This document shows positions 10,070 to 20,950 of a stretch of 64,000 nucleotides of DNA, one piece after another. Numbering within the stretch: position 1 is the first letter of the stretch; each line of letters starts with the position of its first letter. This DNA comes from Prorocentrum cordatum (Eukaryota > Sar > Dinophyceae > Prorocentrales > Prorocentraceae), in the NCBI GenBank assembly GCA_963575745.1, contig CAUYUJ010016479.1, positions 1 to 64,000 of the forward strand, in the 5' to 3' direction. The translations under genes were made by a program, and so were the position numbers. The notes beneath the pieces are model-generated. The model did no database searches. It worked only from the letters and a program-made list of their open reading frames with translations, and was not told the DNA's origin.

Positions 10070-10759
10070 CTACGTCGCCGTCGCCGCTGTCGGTGGCGTC
10101 GGCGTCGTCGTTGGCGTCATCTGCTTTTCCTGTTTCTTCTTCTGCTGCTGCTTCTTGTTCTTCGTCGGCGTCGTCCTCATGGGGAGGCCAAACCGTACCC
10201 ATCGACGAGTGTGCGCCGATCTCCCTGCAGCGCGAGCCCGCGCCGATGAGAGGCAGTGCAGATGGTGTGGAGGGCCAGACCCTCTGTGAGTATGGAGTAG
10301 AAAGTGCAAGTGGAGGAGGATGGCCAGCATCAAGGTCTCGACCACGGAGCTTCCCACGAAGTCATCCAGAAGGCCCCCCGACAGAGCCCAAGAGGCTCCC
10401 GCTTCGGGCCTGGGCAGAGACGCACAAGTGGGCACGCGGGGACAACCGAGCGAAGGCAGACCGCCCAGCACGCATGACGACACTCGAGGTAGTGCTGCAT
10501 GCAGTCCGGGCAGCCCCCCCCCACACTCGAACATGCAAGGCTCTACCTGTTCACCTCGGGAAGTCCCTGAGATAGTCATGCGGTCCGCTGTTGGCCACGC
10601 TCCCACGGGGTCTTGAGGCCGCCCGCCTTGTCCCCCTCCCAGGCCGACGAATGAGCTCTCAAAGCGTGACGCCCACGGGCCAGGGCCCTGAGACGCTTCC
10701 GAGTCTTCTGTGTAAACTCGGCTTTGCACAGCAGGCTCAATATATTCTTCGGAACGCAA
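10070..10759 (-). CDS. 229-codon ORF, unassigned
   Basis: Open minus-strand frame in GC-rich sequence. It contains Gly- and Pro-rich parts, a short hydrophobic stretch (MLAILLHLHFLL) and a Lys/Gln then Thr-rich C-terminus (KNKKQQQKKKQEKQ). No domain, leader or neighbour supports it, and GC-rich DNA gives long ORFs by chance. It is listed only because it lies on the same strand as the other coding signals. Confidence 0.2.
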   Translation of the reverse strand: MRSEEYIEPAVQSRVYTEDSEASQGPGPWASRFESSFVGLGGGQGGRPQDPVGAWPTADRMTISGTSRGEQVEPCMFECGGGLPGLHAALPRVSSCVLGGLPSLGCPRVPTCASLPRPEAGASWALSGGLLDDFVGSSVVETLMLAILLHLHFLLHTHRGSGPPHHLHCLSSARARAAGRSAHTRRWVRFGLPMRTTPTKNKKQQQKKKQEKQMTPTTTPTPPTAATAT

Positions 10760-10804
10760 GCCTGAGAAGCGAAACGGAACCCAACCCTCGGGGCACGTCG
10801 GCGG

Positions 10805-10902
10805 CGTGAGCTGGTTTCGCCAGCGGTGGATTCGCCAGCGCTGGTTTCGCTCCGCTGGTTTCGCCGGCGGCTGGTTTCGCCGGCGCTGGTTTCGCCGACG
10901 CG
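10805..10902 (+). repeat. CTGGTTTCGCC minisatellite, left block
   Basis: About six direct copies of CTGGTTTCGCC separated by GGCG-type spacers. The same unit returns at 11565-11695 on the other side of the GGGTCGGGC array. Confidence 0.85.
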
Positions 10903-10904
10903 AG

Positions 10905-11520
10905 CCCTAAATGGGCGGGTCGGGTCGGGCGGGCGGACCCTAGCGGGCTGGTCGGGTCAGGTCGTGCGGGCGGACCCCAACGGGCGGGACGGGTTGGGCG
11001 GGCGGGACATTATTAAATTGTCGGGCTCGCTCGACCGAGCACGCGCGAACCCTAACGAGCGGGTCGGGTCAGGCGGGCGCACCCTAGCGGGCGGGACCGG
11101 TCGGGTTGGGCGGGCGGACCCTGACCGGCGGGTCGGGTCGGGCGGGCGGGACATGAAAGTGTGGGGCGCGCGCGACCGAGCACGCGCGAACCCTAAAGGG
11201 CAGGTCGAGTCGGGGGGCGGACCCTAGCGGGTGGGTCGGGTCGGGTTGGGCCGGCGGACCCTAACAGGCGGGTCGGGTCGGGCGGGCGGGACATTATTAA
11301 AGTATCGGGCGCGCTCGACCGAACACGCGCGAACCCTAACGAGCGAGTCGGGTCGGGCGGGCGGACCCTAGCGGGCGGGTCGGGTCGGGTCGGGTCGGGC
11401 GGGCGGACCCTAACGGGCGGGTCGGGTCGGTCGGGCGGGACATTCAAGTGTCGGGCGCGCTCGACCGAGCGGGCGGGTCGGGCCGGGCGGACGGACCCCA
11501 GCGGGCGGGCCGGGCCGGGC
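10905..11520 (+). repeat. GGGTCGGGCGGGC minisatellite with 140-bp higher order
   Basis: Short GC units (GGGCGGGTCGGGTCGGGC, GGACCCTAACGG) form the array. A longer piece with CGCTCGACCGAGCACGCGCG recurs at about 11024, 11164, 11307 and 11453, a 140-146 bp higher-order period. Confidence 0.88.
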
Positions 11521-11524
11521 AGCC

Positions 11525-11700
11525 CCGCCGAGGGCACCCGGCCCCGCCGACGGCGCCTGGCTTCGCCGACGGCAGCCGGCCCCGCCGACGGCAGCTGGTT
11601 TCGCCGACGGGGCTGGTTTCACCGACGGAACTGGTTTCGCCGGGCGGCGAAACCAGTCGGGCGAAACCAGCCGTCGGCGAAACCAGCGGTCACCACGTCG
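11525..11700. repeat. CTGGTTTCGCC minisatellite, right block, with inversion
   Basis: GCCGACGGC-spaced CTGGTTTCGCC units run forward to 11641, then the same unit runs inverted (GGCGAAACCAG) three times to about 11690. The turning point is a perfect hairpin: 12-bp arms at 11630-11641 and 11646-11657 around a 4-base loop GGGC. Confidence 0.88.
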
Positions 11701-11903
11701 GCGCGGCGGCAGCTCAGCTCAGAACGGTGCTGTTCGCCCTGTTCTCTGAGCACGCGCCGACGCCTCGATCAGGGCGGTCTCAATCGCGCCCCCGAAGGCG
11801 GGAGGGCCCCGCGGGAGCACGGCCCGCGAGTGCGTCTGGGACGTGCTCGACCAGGGAGCGGGACTCCGCCCGCCAGCACGGCGACAGCACAACAGCAGGC
11901 CGC

Positions 11904-12353
11904 TCACCAGGCTCGAGAGGCTGATCTCGTCGCCCCGCGGCGACCCCCAGGCCTCTGGCGCGGCAGACCAGGGCCGCCCTGCCCATCTCTCAGGCGGATG
12001 CGGGCCGCCGCCGCGGCCGCCAGTAGCGAAGACGGCACCGTCAGGTCGCGCCACTCCTTCAGCGCCAGGCGGGTCGATTTGGCGGAGGACTTCGGCGCTG
12101 CCCGATCGGCGACGCGCACCGCATCCACCTCTCTCATGAACACAGCCTTATGCGCCAGGAAGATCTGCCCTGCGCTTGGCAGCTGGTGCGCACCACTGAC
12201 GCCACAAGGAGGCTCAGTCTTCATGCTGCCCCACCGTGCCACACCAGCAATTGTTGGATCCTGGCCATCGCGGCCACCTCGGGCGTGGAGGCTCTCCAGA
12301 ACGGTGCCAGCACATGTTCCTTGGAGTTCACTTGCAAGCGCGCCAACACTCAC
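11904..12353 (-). CDS. hypothetical protein fragment
   Basis: 149-codon minus ORF with coherent, non-repetitive composition (GAHQLPSAGQIFLAHKAVFM, then STRLALKEWRDLTVPSSLL). It includes an Ala-rich stretch near the C-terminus. It lies between the minisatellites and a second minus ORF (12418-12804). No family is recognised. The C-terminal end becomes Gly/Pro/Arg-rich and may run out of the true frame. It is probably a fragment of a decayed gene. Confidence 0.3.
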   Translation of the reverse strand: MSVGALASELQGTCAGTVLESLHARGGRDGQDPTIAGVARWGSMKTEPPCGVSGAHQLPSAGQIFLAHKAVFMREVDAVRVADRAAPKSSAKSTRLALKEWRDLTVPSSLLAAAAAARIRLRDGQGGPGLPRQRPGGRRGATRSASRAW

Positions 12354-12417
12354 AGGGAGATGACGATTGCCGCCAGCTCACGTAATAATTAATACGTTGC
12401 GAACCGCCATGCCGATC

Positions 12418-12804
12418 TCATCCGCACAAGTTCGTTGGTATCCGACAGTCTCCCGCAATGGTAGTCGCCGTTGTCAGCCGTCCCATCGCCGTGCCAAGTC
12501 CTAGCAGGTGGGCGAGATGGTCCAAGAACGTCAAGAAAATGCACAGATGCTGCCGGTCATGGGGAAGCCCTAAGCGACTCCAGACGGAAACTCGGGGGCG
12601 AAGTGGAGCCTCGCCGCGCCTTACCACCGCGGCGTCTGGTCCGAATGCAAGGCCGCGACCAGCAGCGTCGTGAACGGGCAGAAACCAACATCGCGCCAGC
12701 ACTTTGATCATCCACTGCTTTTCGGTTGAGAAGAACGCGCGCGTGACGTCGCACGTGACCACGTCTGCGTATTGAGAAGATCGACCGCGCGCGTGACGTC
12801 GCAC
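12418..12804 (-). CDS. hypothetical protein fragment
   Basis: 128-codon minus ORF with protein-like segments (TRAFFSTEKQWMIKVLARC, then HDRQHLCIFLTFLDHLAHLL). It ends 64 bp upstream, in minus sense, of the next ORF, so both may derive from one gene. Its N-terminal part overlaps a short direct repeat of CGCGTGACGTCGCACGTGAC (12739-12760 and 12789-12810). No family is recognised. Confidence 0.28.
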   Translation of the reverse strand: MRRHARGRSSQYADVVTCDVTRAFFSTEKQWMIKVLARCWFLPVHDAAGRGLAFGPDAAVVRRGEAPLRPRVSVWSRLGLPHDRQHLCIFLTFLDHLAHLLGLGTAMGRLTTATTIAGDCRIPTNLCG

Positions 12805-12810
12805 GTGACC
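12739..12810. repeat. two copies of a GTGACGTCGCACGTGAC motif
   Basis: The 20-bp motif ending at 12759 recurs ending at 12809, a 50-bp offset. It contains TGACGT and CACGTG, cores that bZIP and bHLH factors bind in other eukaryotes. Function here is not shown. Confidence 0.6.
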
Positions 12811-12879
12811 TGAGCTGGTTGGATTTGGACTGGCGCCGCGAAGCTGCTGAAGGCACGCGCGGTGCTGTCAAGGCCTGTT

Positions 12880-14935
12880 AATCCCACCAGCCCTCTGGGC
12901 GTGGGTGGTTTAGGGCGTTTCCTCTTCCACCCCTCCGTCTTCCCCTTCGGGGAGGGGTTACCCCTCCCCCTATCCCCTCCCCTGGACCTGGACGCGGCGT
13001 TCCGCGAGCGGTCGGAGCGTCCAAAACAGCCTCGGCGAGGAAGCCAAACTCATTGGTTTTACTACAGGTTTGGCCCCATGTTGGCCTTTTGGAGGGCAGC
13101 GCTAATTGAGACTCCCCCTTCTTTGATCGATCTCCTCTGAGATGGCTCCACGAGCGCTGTCAAGGCTCCCAAGGGTGCCCCAAGAGGACTCCAAGAGGTG
13201 GCCAGGAGGCCCCGAGAGGCCCCCAAGAGGCCCCCAGGATGCCCCTTAAGAGGCTCCCGAGAGACCCCCAAGAGGCCCCAAGGCGCCTCCCAGGGGCACA
13301 CAAGACGCTCCAAGAGGCCTCGGCGACAATGCCAAATTCATTGATTGTACTAAAGTTTTGGCCACATGTTGGCCTCCTGGGGGGAGGGCACTGCTTAAGA
13401 TGACTCCAAGAGCGCCTGGGAGAGCCCAATATGACCGCCAAGATGGCTCACGATATCCCGAGATGCCTCAAGATGGCTCCCACGATGATCCAAGAGGCCT
13501 CAAGACCGCTCCAAGACGGCTCCAAGTGGTCAAAGGGCTCCCCCAGGAGGCCCCGAAGAGGCCACAATCCGTCCAAAACCTGTGGAAGTTGAATGGGTTT
13601 GGCTTTCTCGCATTTCGCTTCCGATGGCCATCCGAGGCTTCAAGATGGCTCCAAGATGGCCCAAAGGGGCTCCAAGAGCGCTCCCAAGGCTCTCAAGAGC
13701 GCCCCAAGAGGGCCCCAAGAGGCGCCCAGACGGCCACAAGAAGCCTCCAAGAGGCTCCCAAGAGCCCCCCAAGAGACCCCCAAGAGGCTTCCAGAGGACT
13801 CCCGAGGCACCCAAGATGCTCCCCAGACGGTCCAAGAGGCCTGCAACAAAAATCGCAAGAGACATCCGAGGAGGCTCTTATGTTCGTCATTTGTCCTTCT
13901 CCTTCCTCCTCTCTCCCCTCCCCCTCCCCCTTCCTCCAGCTCCTCCTCCTCCTCCTCCTCCTCCTCCTCCTCCTCCTCCTCCTGTTCTTCATCATCATTT
14001 TTATTATTTTCTCCTCCTCCTCCTTCTCCTCCTCCTTCCCTTCCTCCTTATCAGCCTCCTCCTCGTCCTCCTGCTCCTCCTTCCTCTCTCCTCCCCTCCC
14101 CCTCCCCCCACCGCCCTCTCCTCTCCTCCTCCTCCTCTCCTCCTCGTCCACTTTCTCCTTCTCATTCCTCCTCCTCCGCCTCCCCTTCCTCCTCCGCTTC
14201 CTCCTCCTCCTCCTCCTCCTCCTCCTCTTCCTGCTCCTCCTCCTCGTCCTCCTCCTCCGACGACGACGACGATTCCTCCTCCTTCTTCACACTCTTGGGG
14301 TAAACGGTTTCTCCGACCCTTTGTTCCTCTGCATGCTCCCCCACGTCCTTGATCAAAGCAGCTCGTCCAGGCATCGTCCCTGGAAGGGCTGCCCTTCTCC
14401 TTCTCATCCCCCTCCTCATCTGCCTTCCTATTCCTATTTCATCCTCATCTGCCCTCCTATTCCCCATCCTCATTTTTCATCCTATGTCCTTCCTCCTCAT
14501 CCTCCTCCTCCCTTTCCTCCTCCTTCACCTCATTATTTTCCTCCCCTCATCATATTTTTCCTGCTCCTCCCTGTCATCGTTCTCCTTATCACCATTTTCT
14601 CATTCTCCTATTCCGCCGCCCTCTCCTCTTCCTCCTCCTCCTTCCTCCTCCGATTCCTCCTTCTTCTCCCTCTTGGGCTACGACGGTTATCGAGCCCTTT
14701 GCTTTCTCTGTATGCTCCCTTACGTCCGATCAGGCACCTCGTCTGCGCATGGTCTTTGGAGGGGCTGCCGTATTCTTCCTCATCCGCCTATTCATCATCT
14801 CCTCTTCCTCCTCCTCCTCCTCCTCATCCTCCTCCTCCTCCACTTATTCCTTCTCCTCGTCCTCATCATTTCTCTTGCTCCTCTCTGTCGTCCTGATTCT
14901 TCTTCTCCACCTCCCCTCCTCTGTCAATCCCACCA
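12880..14935 (+). repeat. large block repeat, unit I
   Basis: Starts with AATCCCACCAGCCCTCTGGG, then a CCTTCGGGG hairpin motif, CCTGGACCTGGACG, and GGCCCCATGTTGGCC. A first CCAAGAGGC array (13140-13310) follows, then GCCACATGTTGGCCTCCTGG and CACGATATCCCGAGATGCCT. Next are TGGCTTTCTCGC with CGATGGCCATCCGAGGC, a second CCAAGAGGC array (13630-13850), and a long CCT-rich tract (13890-14935). Units II and III follow head to tail. The 512-codon ORF across it encodes only Ser/Pro/Leu runs and is spurious. Confidence 0.88.
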
Positions 14936-16006
14936 GCCCTCTGGGCGTGGGTGGTTTAGGGCGTTTCCTCTTCCACCCCCTTCTTCCCCTTCGGGGAAGG
15001 GTTTACCCCTCCCCCTACCCCCCTCCTCTGGACCTGGACGGGGGGGTCCGCGAGCGGGGTCCAAAACGGCCTCGGCAAGGAAGCCAAAATCATTGGTTTC
15101 ACTACGGGTTCGGCCCCATGTTGGCCTTTGAAGGGGCAGCGCAAATTGAGACCCCCCCCTCTTTGATCGATCTCCTCTGACATGGCCCCACGAGCGCTTC
15201 CAAGGGTGCTCCAAGAGGGCCGGAGGCCCCAAGAGGCCTCCAAGAGGCCCCCGGGATGCCCCCGAGAGGCTCCCAAGAGACCCCCAAGAAGCCCCCCAGA
15301 GGCACCCACGACGCTCCAAGAGGCCTCGGCGACAATGCCAAGCTCATAGATTTTGCCGAGGTTTTGGCCACATGTTGGCCTCCTGGGGTGGGGCACTACT
15401 TAAGATGACTCCAAGAGCGCCTGGGAGAGCCCAACATGACCTCCAAGATGGTTCACGATATCCCGAGATGCCTCACGATGGCTCCCACGATGCTCAAAGA
15501 GGCCCCAAGACCGCTCCAAGACGGCTCCAAGTGGCCAAAAAGCTCCCCCAGGAGGCCCCAAAGAGGCCACAATCCTCGCAAAACCTCTGGAAATTGAATG
15601 TGTTTGGCTTTCTCGCCTTTCGCTTCCGATGGCCATCCGAGGCTTCAAGATGGCTCCAAGATGGCTCCAAGATGGCCCAAAGGGGCTCCAAGAGCGCTCC
15701 CAAGGCTCTCAAGAGCGCCCCAAGAGGGCCCCAAGAGGCGCCCAGACGGCCCCAAGAAGCCTCCAAGAGGCTTCCAAGAGCCCCCCAAGAGGCTTCCAGA
15801 GGACTCCCGAGGCACCCAAGATGCTCCCCAGACGGTCCAAGAGGCCTGCAAAAAATGCGCAAGATACATCCGAGGAGGCTCTTATGTTCGTCTTTTGTCC
15901 TTCTCCTCCCTCCTCTCTCCCCTCCCCCTCCCCCTTCCTCCTCCTCCTCCTCCTCCTCCTCCTCCTCCTCCTCCTCCTCCTCCTTCTCCACCTCCCCTCC
16001 TCTGTC
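14936..16006 (+). repeat. large block repeat, unit II
   Basis: Same order of parts as unit I but only 1071 bp, because the CCT tract is short (15900-16006). The stretch 15398-15450 is uninterrupted and gives the empty-site sequence for the copia insertion in unit III. Confidence 0.9.
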
Positions 16007-16624
16007 AATCCCACCAGCCCTCTGGGCGTGGGTGGTTTAGGGCGTTTCCTCTTCCACCCCCTTCTTCCCCTCCGGGGAAGGGTTTATCACTGTTCCCTAT
16101 TAATAAACACCCCCTCCCCCAGGCGACTGGGGGCCAACCAGGGTCCATGACAAGACCCCCCCACCATTCCTTGCAAAAAAATGCAAACCACACTCTGCCT
16201 CCAAATTCGGAACATGCGCAGCCAACCCGATGCGCCTCCCCCCCCCGCCCCCCACCACCACCATTCCTGTCAAAAACAATACATAGTACACTTGGCGGCG
16301 GCGGCGGCGGCGGCGGCTGCGGCGGCTGCGGCGGCGGCGGCGGCTGCGGCGGCTGCGGCGGCGGCGGCGGCGGCGGTGCGGGGCGGCGGGGGCTGCGGCG
16401 GCGGCTGCGGCGGTTTGGCAGCGGCGCGGCGCGGCGGCTGCGGCGGCGCGGCGGGCAGCGGCGGCGGCGGGCGCGGCGGCGGCGGCGGCGGCGGCCGGTG
16501 CGGCGCGCGGCGCGGTCGCGGCGCGGCAGCGGCTGCGCGGCGGCGATTACGCAACGGGGCGGCGGCGCGACGGGGCGGCGCGCGGCAGCGGTGGCGGCAG
16601 CGGCTGCGGCGGCGGCGGCGGACA

Positions 16625-16655
<31 letters not shown>

Positions 16656-17185
16656 GGCGGCGGCGGCGGGCGGCGGGCTCGGGTGGTACATATGTGTTGG
16701 GAGGGCGGGTGGGAGTGAGCGAGACGGCTTGCGGGCGGGGACGGGGTAGCTTGACCCCTCCCCTTACCCCCCTCCCCTGGACCTGGACGGGGGGGTCCGC
16801 GAGCGGTGGGAGGGCCCAACACGGCCTCGGCAAGGAAGCCAAAATCATTGGTTTTACTGTGGGTTTGGCCCCATGTTGGCCATCTGAAGGGGCAGCGCAA
16901 ATTGAGACCCCCCCTTCTTTGATCGATGTCCTCTGACATGGCCCCACGAGCGCTCCCAAGGCTCCCAAGGGTGCCCCAAGAGGGCCGGAGGCCCCAAGAG
17001 GCCTCCAAGAGGCCCCCGGGATGCCCCCGAGAGGCTCCCAAGAGACTCCCAAGAGGCCCCCCAAAGGCACCCAAGACGCTCCAAGAGGCCTCGGCGACAA
17101 TGCCAAGCTCATAGATTTTGCCGAGGTGTTGGCCACATGTTGGCCTCCTGGGGGGGGCGTTACTTAAGATGACTTCAAGAGTGCC
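16007..17185 (+). repeat. large block repeat, unit III, left part with CGG insertion
   Basis: The head (16007-16085) matches units I and II. About 650 bp of other sequence (16090-16738) then interrupts it. The block resumes at CCTGGACCTGGACG and runs through GGCCCCATGTTGGCC and the first CCAAGAGGC array to about 17185. There homology to units I and II stops at TTAAGATGACTTCAAGAG. The remainder is found at 29313-29720. Confidence 0.88.
16289..16682 (+). repeat. CGG-rich trinucleotide tract
   Basis: Almost 400 bp made of GGC/GCG/GCT triplets. All frames read as poly-Ala, poly-Gly, poly-Arg or poly-Pro. It lies within the insertion that interrupts block unit III. Confidence 0.95.
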
Positions 17186-17383
17186 ACAATGTGAATAGAA
17201 CCCGTGTAATACCATATATACTCCTTATCCTCACCTCTCCTGCGCCTGGCCGTTTGGGCTCAGGTATTGGACTAGATCGATCAGACCTTTGATCGTGCAG
17301 GAGGAAAAGATATCCATCTTTCCCTCCTTTCCTCTACCAACGGATCAGGGGTTCTGTACCTTTGTACTCTAACCCCATACACA
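17182..17383 (+). mobile_element. candidate 5' LTR of the copia element
   Basis: The left limit (TG at 17182) falls within a few bases of where homology to the empty block site ends. The right limit (CA at 17382-17383) is directly before GGTTATCAG, which resembles the usual copia primer site TGGTATCAG. That gives a 202-bp TG...CA segment with CATATATAC near 17213 as a possible promoter element. No second copy exists at the 3' side, so the assignment rests on position only. Confidence 0.45.
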
Positions 17384-17395
17384 GGTTATCAGCCC
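17384..17395 (+). other. possible primer-binding site
   Basis: GGTTATCAGCCC directly after the candidate LTR resembles the initiator-tRNA-Met complement used by copia elements, with an extra T. Weak evidence on its own. Confidence 0.35.
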
Positions 17396-17448
17396 TTTAA
17401 AGCTCACAGTTCATCGAACCCCGCGTCGCGATCTCGCACGCGGCCTCG

Positions 17449-20001
17449 ATGGAACCCAAGCGGCGCATGCGCCGTAAGGGGTCCATCGGGGCCTCGCGTC
17501 CGAGCTCTCCGACGGCGCGACGGCTCGCTGACGAGTTGGAGAGCCTTAGTGTGGACTGTGCAGGTGTCCCAGGTACCCCCCCCCCCCAGCTCCGACGGAC
17601 CCGAGGCGCGGCTAGCTGCTGAACTTCACCGCCACGCCGCCCGTGGGGGGACAGGAGAAGGAGTAGGAGCAGGCAGTAGGGAGTTGTACACGCCTACTTT
17701 CGATCCTCCATCTCCTCCTCCGTCGGGAGCAATCCCAACTGCGTCGGGCGCGAGCCCCGCTGGTCCTGATACTCCAGGGCGCTTTCGCGCTAACCGCCGA
17801 TGGACTTCAGGCGCTGGCGCGCCCAGCCCTGCGACCGTTCCTGTAGCGGAGCACGTAGCCACCTTCGAGGAACTCAGTAGACCAGTGGCGGCACAGCCGC
17901 AGACGCAGTACCCCAAGGTATCATCTCATGAGACACCACACACACACGGTCCTAGCCGCAGCTCGTCCTTGCGCAACCGTCGTGGGGCCACAGGCCCATA
18001 CGACGAAAGGAGGTCAAGCCCGCGCACTGCCTCGCAGAGGCCATGCACTCCTCGCGAGAGGGTGCAGAGGGAAGCTGACGCTCCCCACCTCTCCATCTCA
18101 GACGACCTGCCGGCGGCAACGTCCGCTGCAGGCGAGATAGCTGAGCTCAGAGACCAGGTTGAAACCTTCGTGCCCAGGCAGTACGCTGGACTACTGCAGA
18201 GCGTTCAGACGAACGCTGCCAACACTGCTGCTCTACGCCAAGATCTTGATGGCGCCTTAGGGATCATTGATCCCAGGATCGCCGAAGATCGCCGCATCTT
18301 AGGTGAGCTGCAGTACCAGGTTGACCGTGAGATGTCGCACTCAGGTGAACGATCGGCGACGGTCGAGAACCTGCGCAACTGCCTCGCGCAGATGGAGCAA
18401 CAGCTTGTGATCGTACGCGACACAGGCAATTCAGCAGTCAGGATCCTCCACGATGAGATCCATGACCAGCTCCGCAACCGACCACCACCAGCCGAGGCCA
18501 CCGACCTTGGCGACGTTCAGTCTCAGATCAACGATCTTCGCTCCCACATGGACCACACTACGGCGACGCTTCGCACCGAAGCACACACAAACTCGTCGAA
18601 CCTGATCAGCATGTTGCAAAATACTGAGAAAGTCATCACTCAAAGGCTTGATGCGACCAACGCTGTCGTGCAGCCACTCGCTAACCGGATCTCTGACATC
18701 GAGCAGCGTTTTCCTGGCGTACAGGACGCCCTGGCAGAGTTGCGTGTCGGACGATCCCAGACTGGCCAGCTGGATTCTCCTCCCACGGTTTACGATTTCG
18801 CCCGCCTCGCTGACAGGTTGCAGGAGGTTGAGAAGGCGGCGGGCCACACGCAGTTAGAGCTCTCCCAGGTTATTCGTGAGAGAGATACTGAGAAGGTACG
18901 CGTTGAGGGGCACCTCGCACGTCTGGAAAGTGAGTTGGAGGCACACGGCGCCCGTCTCCGAGCCTACGAGCAACGACTCGACCGGTATTCACAACGCTCT
19001 CGGGCTACTGATGAGTACACACGCCAAAAGGTCGACCAGATACACGAAGACATGACGAGCTGGACAAATCAGCTGATTGACCACACCAACGACACCATAC
19101 TTCACCTTCAACCTGCAACCGACCTGCACAGGCCGACGGCAGCGTCCGCCGAAGCACCACAGGCTTCTGCGGGACAACAACGACGTACGTCACCAGGAGC
19201 AGCCTCCGCGGCAGCTTCAGCACAGACACGCCACGTGTCTCGTGTGCGCACAGAACCAACTACCGACGGTGTACCGATACCCTCACAACCATTGTCTGCG
19301 GTTTCGGTCAATACCACTACTCCTATCAAGGAGTCAGACACCGTCCGAGTCCCTGTCTTGCCTAAAATCACGCAGCTGCTTGAGTGGCAGCAAGAGGTAC
19401 GGAAGAACTTTGGAGCCGCCTCAGGGCGACCTTCCAAAGCATATACCTTCCTATGCGTGGCTGAACAGCCCGAGTGTACCTTCGAGGACTTACAAGACAG
19501 TGGAGACTTCGAGAGCATCGATTGAAAACTCGCTACTGCTCTCAGCGACATCTTATCCTCAGACTTGCGCTACCAAATCAGGCTCATCGAAACCAGAGAG
19601 CACAAAGCAGGACGCATGCTCAAAGGACGCCAGATCTACTGGCACATCCTACAGTCCTACAAAGTGACAGAGGTTGATGACGACCTGCACGACTTCGAGC
19701 GCCTCAAAGAACTGAGGGTGAGAGATGATGATTTGCAACGTTTCATTACTGACTGGGACGCTTTACTATTGGAGTGCCGAGAGGCACCCGACCCAAAGAT
19801 CTTGGAATCTCTGTTTCGCACACAGATTCGCAGACATGCCTGGATGAAACAAGATATGTACGAATACCAGCGCATGAAGATCAGCGACCCGAATCGAATC
19901 GTACCTATGAGTGGCTCCGACAGCGCGTCCTGGACGTACTGGAGCTTAAACAACTGGAGAAGAATCAAAATTCGCCGGCCCAACGGGCCAGGGCGTGCTA
20001 A
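17449..20001 (+). pseudogene. copia Gag, N-terminal and core part
   Basis: Best start is the ATG at 17449, followed by a basic stretch (KRRMRRK). A C12 run (17576-17587) shifts the frame by one base, after which the frame is open to a TGA at 19523-19525. Past that stop the same frame continues (LATALSDILSSDLRYQIRLI, then GRQIYWHILQSYKV), the Gag core typical of copia. A 5-nt duplication (GAATCGAATCG, 19891-19901) shifts it again, after which TYEWLRQRVLDVLELKQLEK is readable. The middle (roughly residues 190-500) is long and coiled-coil-like. Three lesions make it a pseudogene. The C12 shift could be an assembly error. Confidence 0.85.
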
Positions 20002-20950
20002 GATCTCCGGTACCTGGTTAACAGTATTTCTAGTTCGCGCGCGCGGGGCGGCCCCTGGGGGTCCCCGGGCGAAAAGTACCCCGGCAAGGTCCCGGCAAGT
20101 CCCCGGCAAGTCCCCAGCAAGGTCCCGGCAAGGTCGGGCCGGAGATGCCGGAGTTCTGTTTCGGAGTCCAAGAGGGCTCCAGATCGGTCCAAGAGGGCCC
20201 CGAGAAGCTTTCTAGACGGTCCAAGAGAGGCCCGAGACGGCCAAAGATCGCCCGATGACGCCCCAGATGGCCCCAAGACAGCCCAAGAGGCCTCCAAGAC
20301 GCTCCAAGGGCCCTCCAAGAGGCCTCCGAAGAGGGCCCCAAGTTGCCAAAACCGTTGATTTTCATTTGTTTTTTTCGATGTTTTGTTGCGTTCTGGCCTT
20401 TTCGCTTCCGGACGCTCCAAGAGGGCCCAAGAGGCCTTCAAGACTGCTTCAAGACGGCCCACGAGGCTCCCAAGACGGCCCCGGAGCGGCCCAAGAGCGC
20501 CCCCCAGACGGCCCAAGTGCTGCCCAAGGCGGACCAAGAGGCCCCAAGACGGGCCCAAGAGGGGCTCAAGAAGGGAACCGAGAACTGAAAAATCGAGCCC
20601 TCCGCCCCAGAAGGCGCCCAGGACCCCGAAAGAGGCCCCAAGAGACTCTCCAAGACACCCCCAAGACGCCCCAATAAGCTCCCGTGAGGCCCCAAGAGGA
20701 CCAACAACGTCAGGCCCCAGGCCCCAAGAGGACCAACAAATACCGCCAAGAGCCCGCCGAAAGCCCCCCAAGAGACCGTCACGAGAGCTCAGGAGGCCCC
20801 CTGGAGGCCTCCCGAGTTCTCCAAGAGGCCTAAAAAGAAGCGCCAAGAGGCCCCAAACGGCCCCACCGAGGCTCCAAGAGGCCACGAACGCGCAAGCAAA
20901 CGCCTGCGATGGCACAATACGGGCCGGCGGAATGAGCGAAGCGATTAAAT
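20002..20950 (+). repeat. CCAAGAGGC-type repeat inside gag
   Basis: About 950 bp of GTCCCCGGCAAG repeats (20080-20135) and CCAAGAGGCCC/CCAAGACGG repeats separate the Gag core from its zinc fingers. It is a different subfamily from the 12.9-17.2 kb blocks, with ATTTGTTTTTTTCGATG in its centre. Gag reading resumes in the same frame on the right. Either a later insertion into gag or a repeat-filled intron is possible. Confidence 0.75.

Noticed and set aside
10905-11520. ACCCTAA motifs suggesting telomere-like repeat
   Set aside because: They occur once per longer GC unit and never in tandem.
13358-14896. 512-codon plus ORF of Ser/Pro/Leu runs
   Set aside because: It is the CCT tract and CCAAGAGGC arrays; no coherent domain.
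16181-16936. Poly-Ala/Gly proteins over the CGG tract
   Set aside because: All six frames are open because the triplets contain no stop; no other support.
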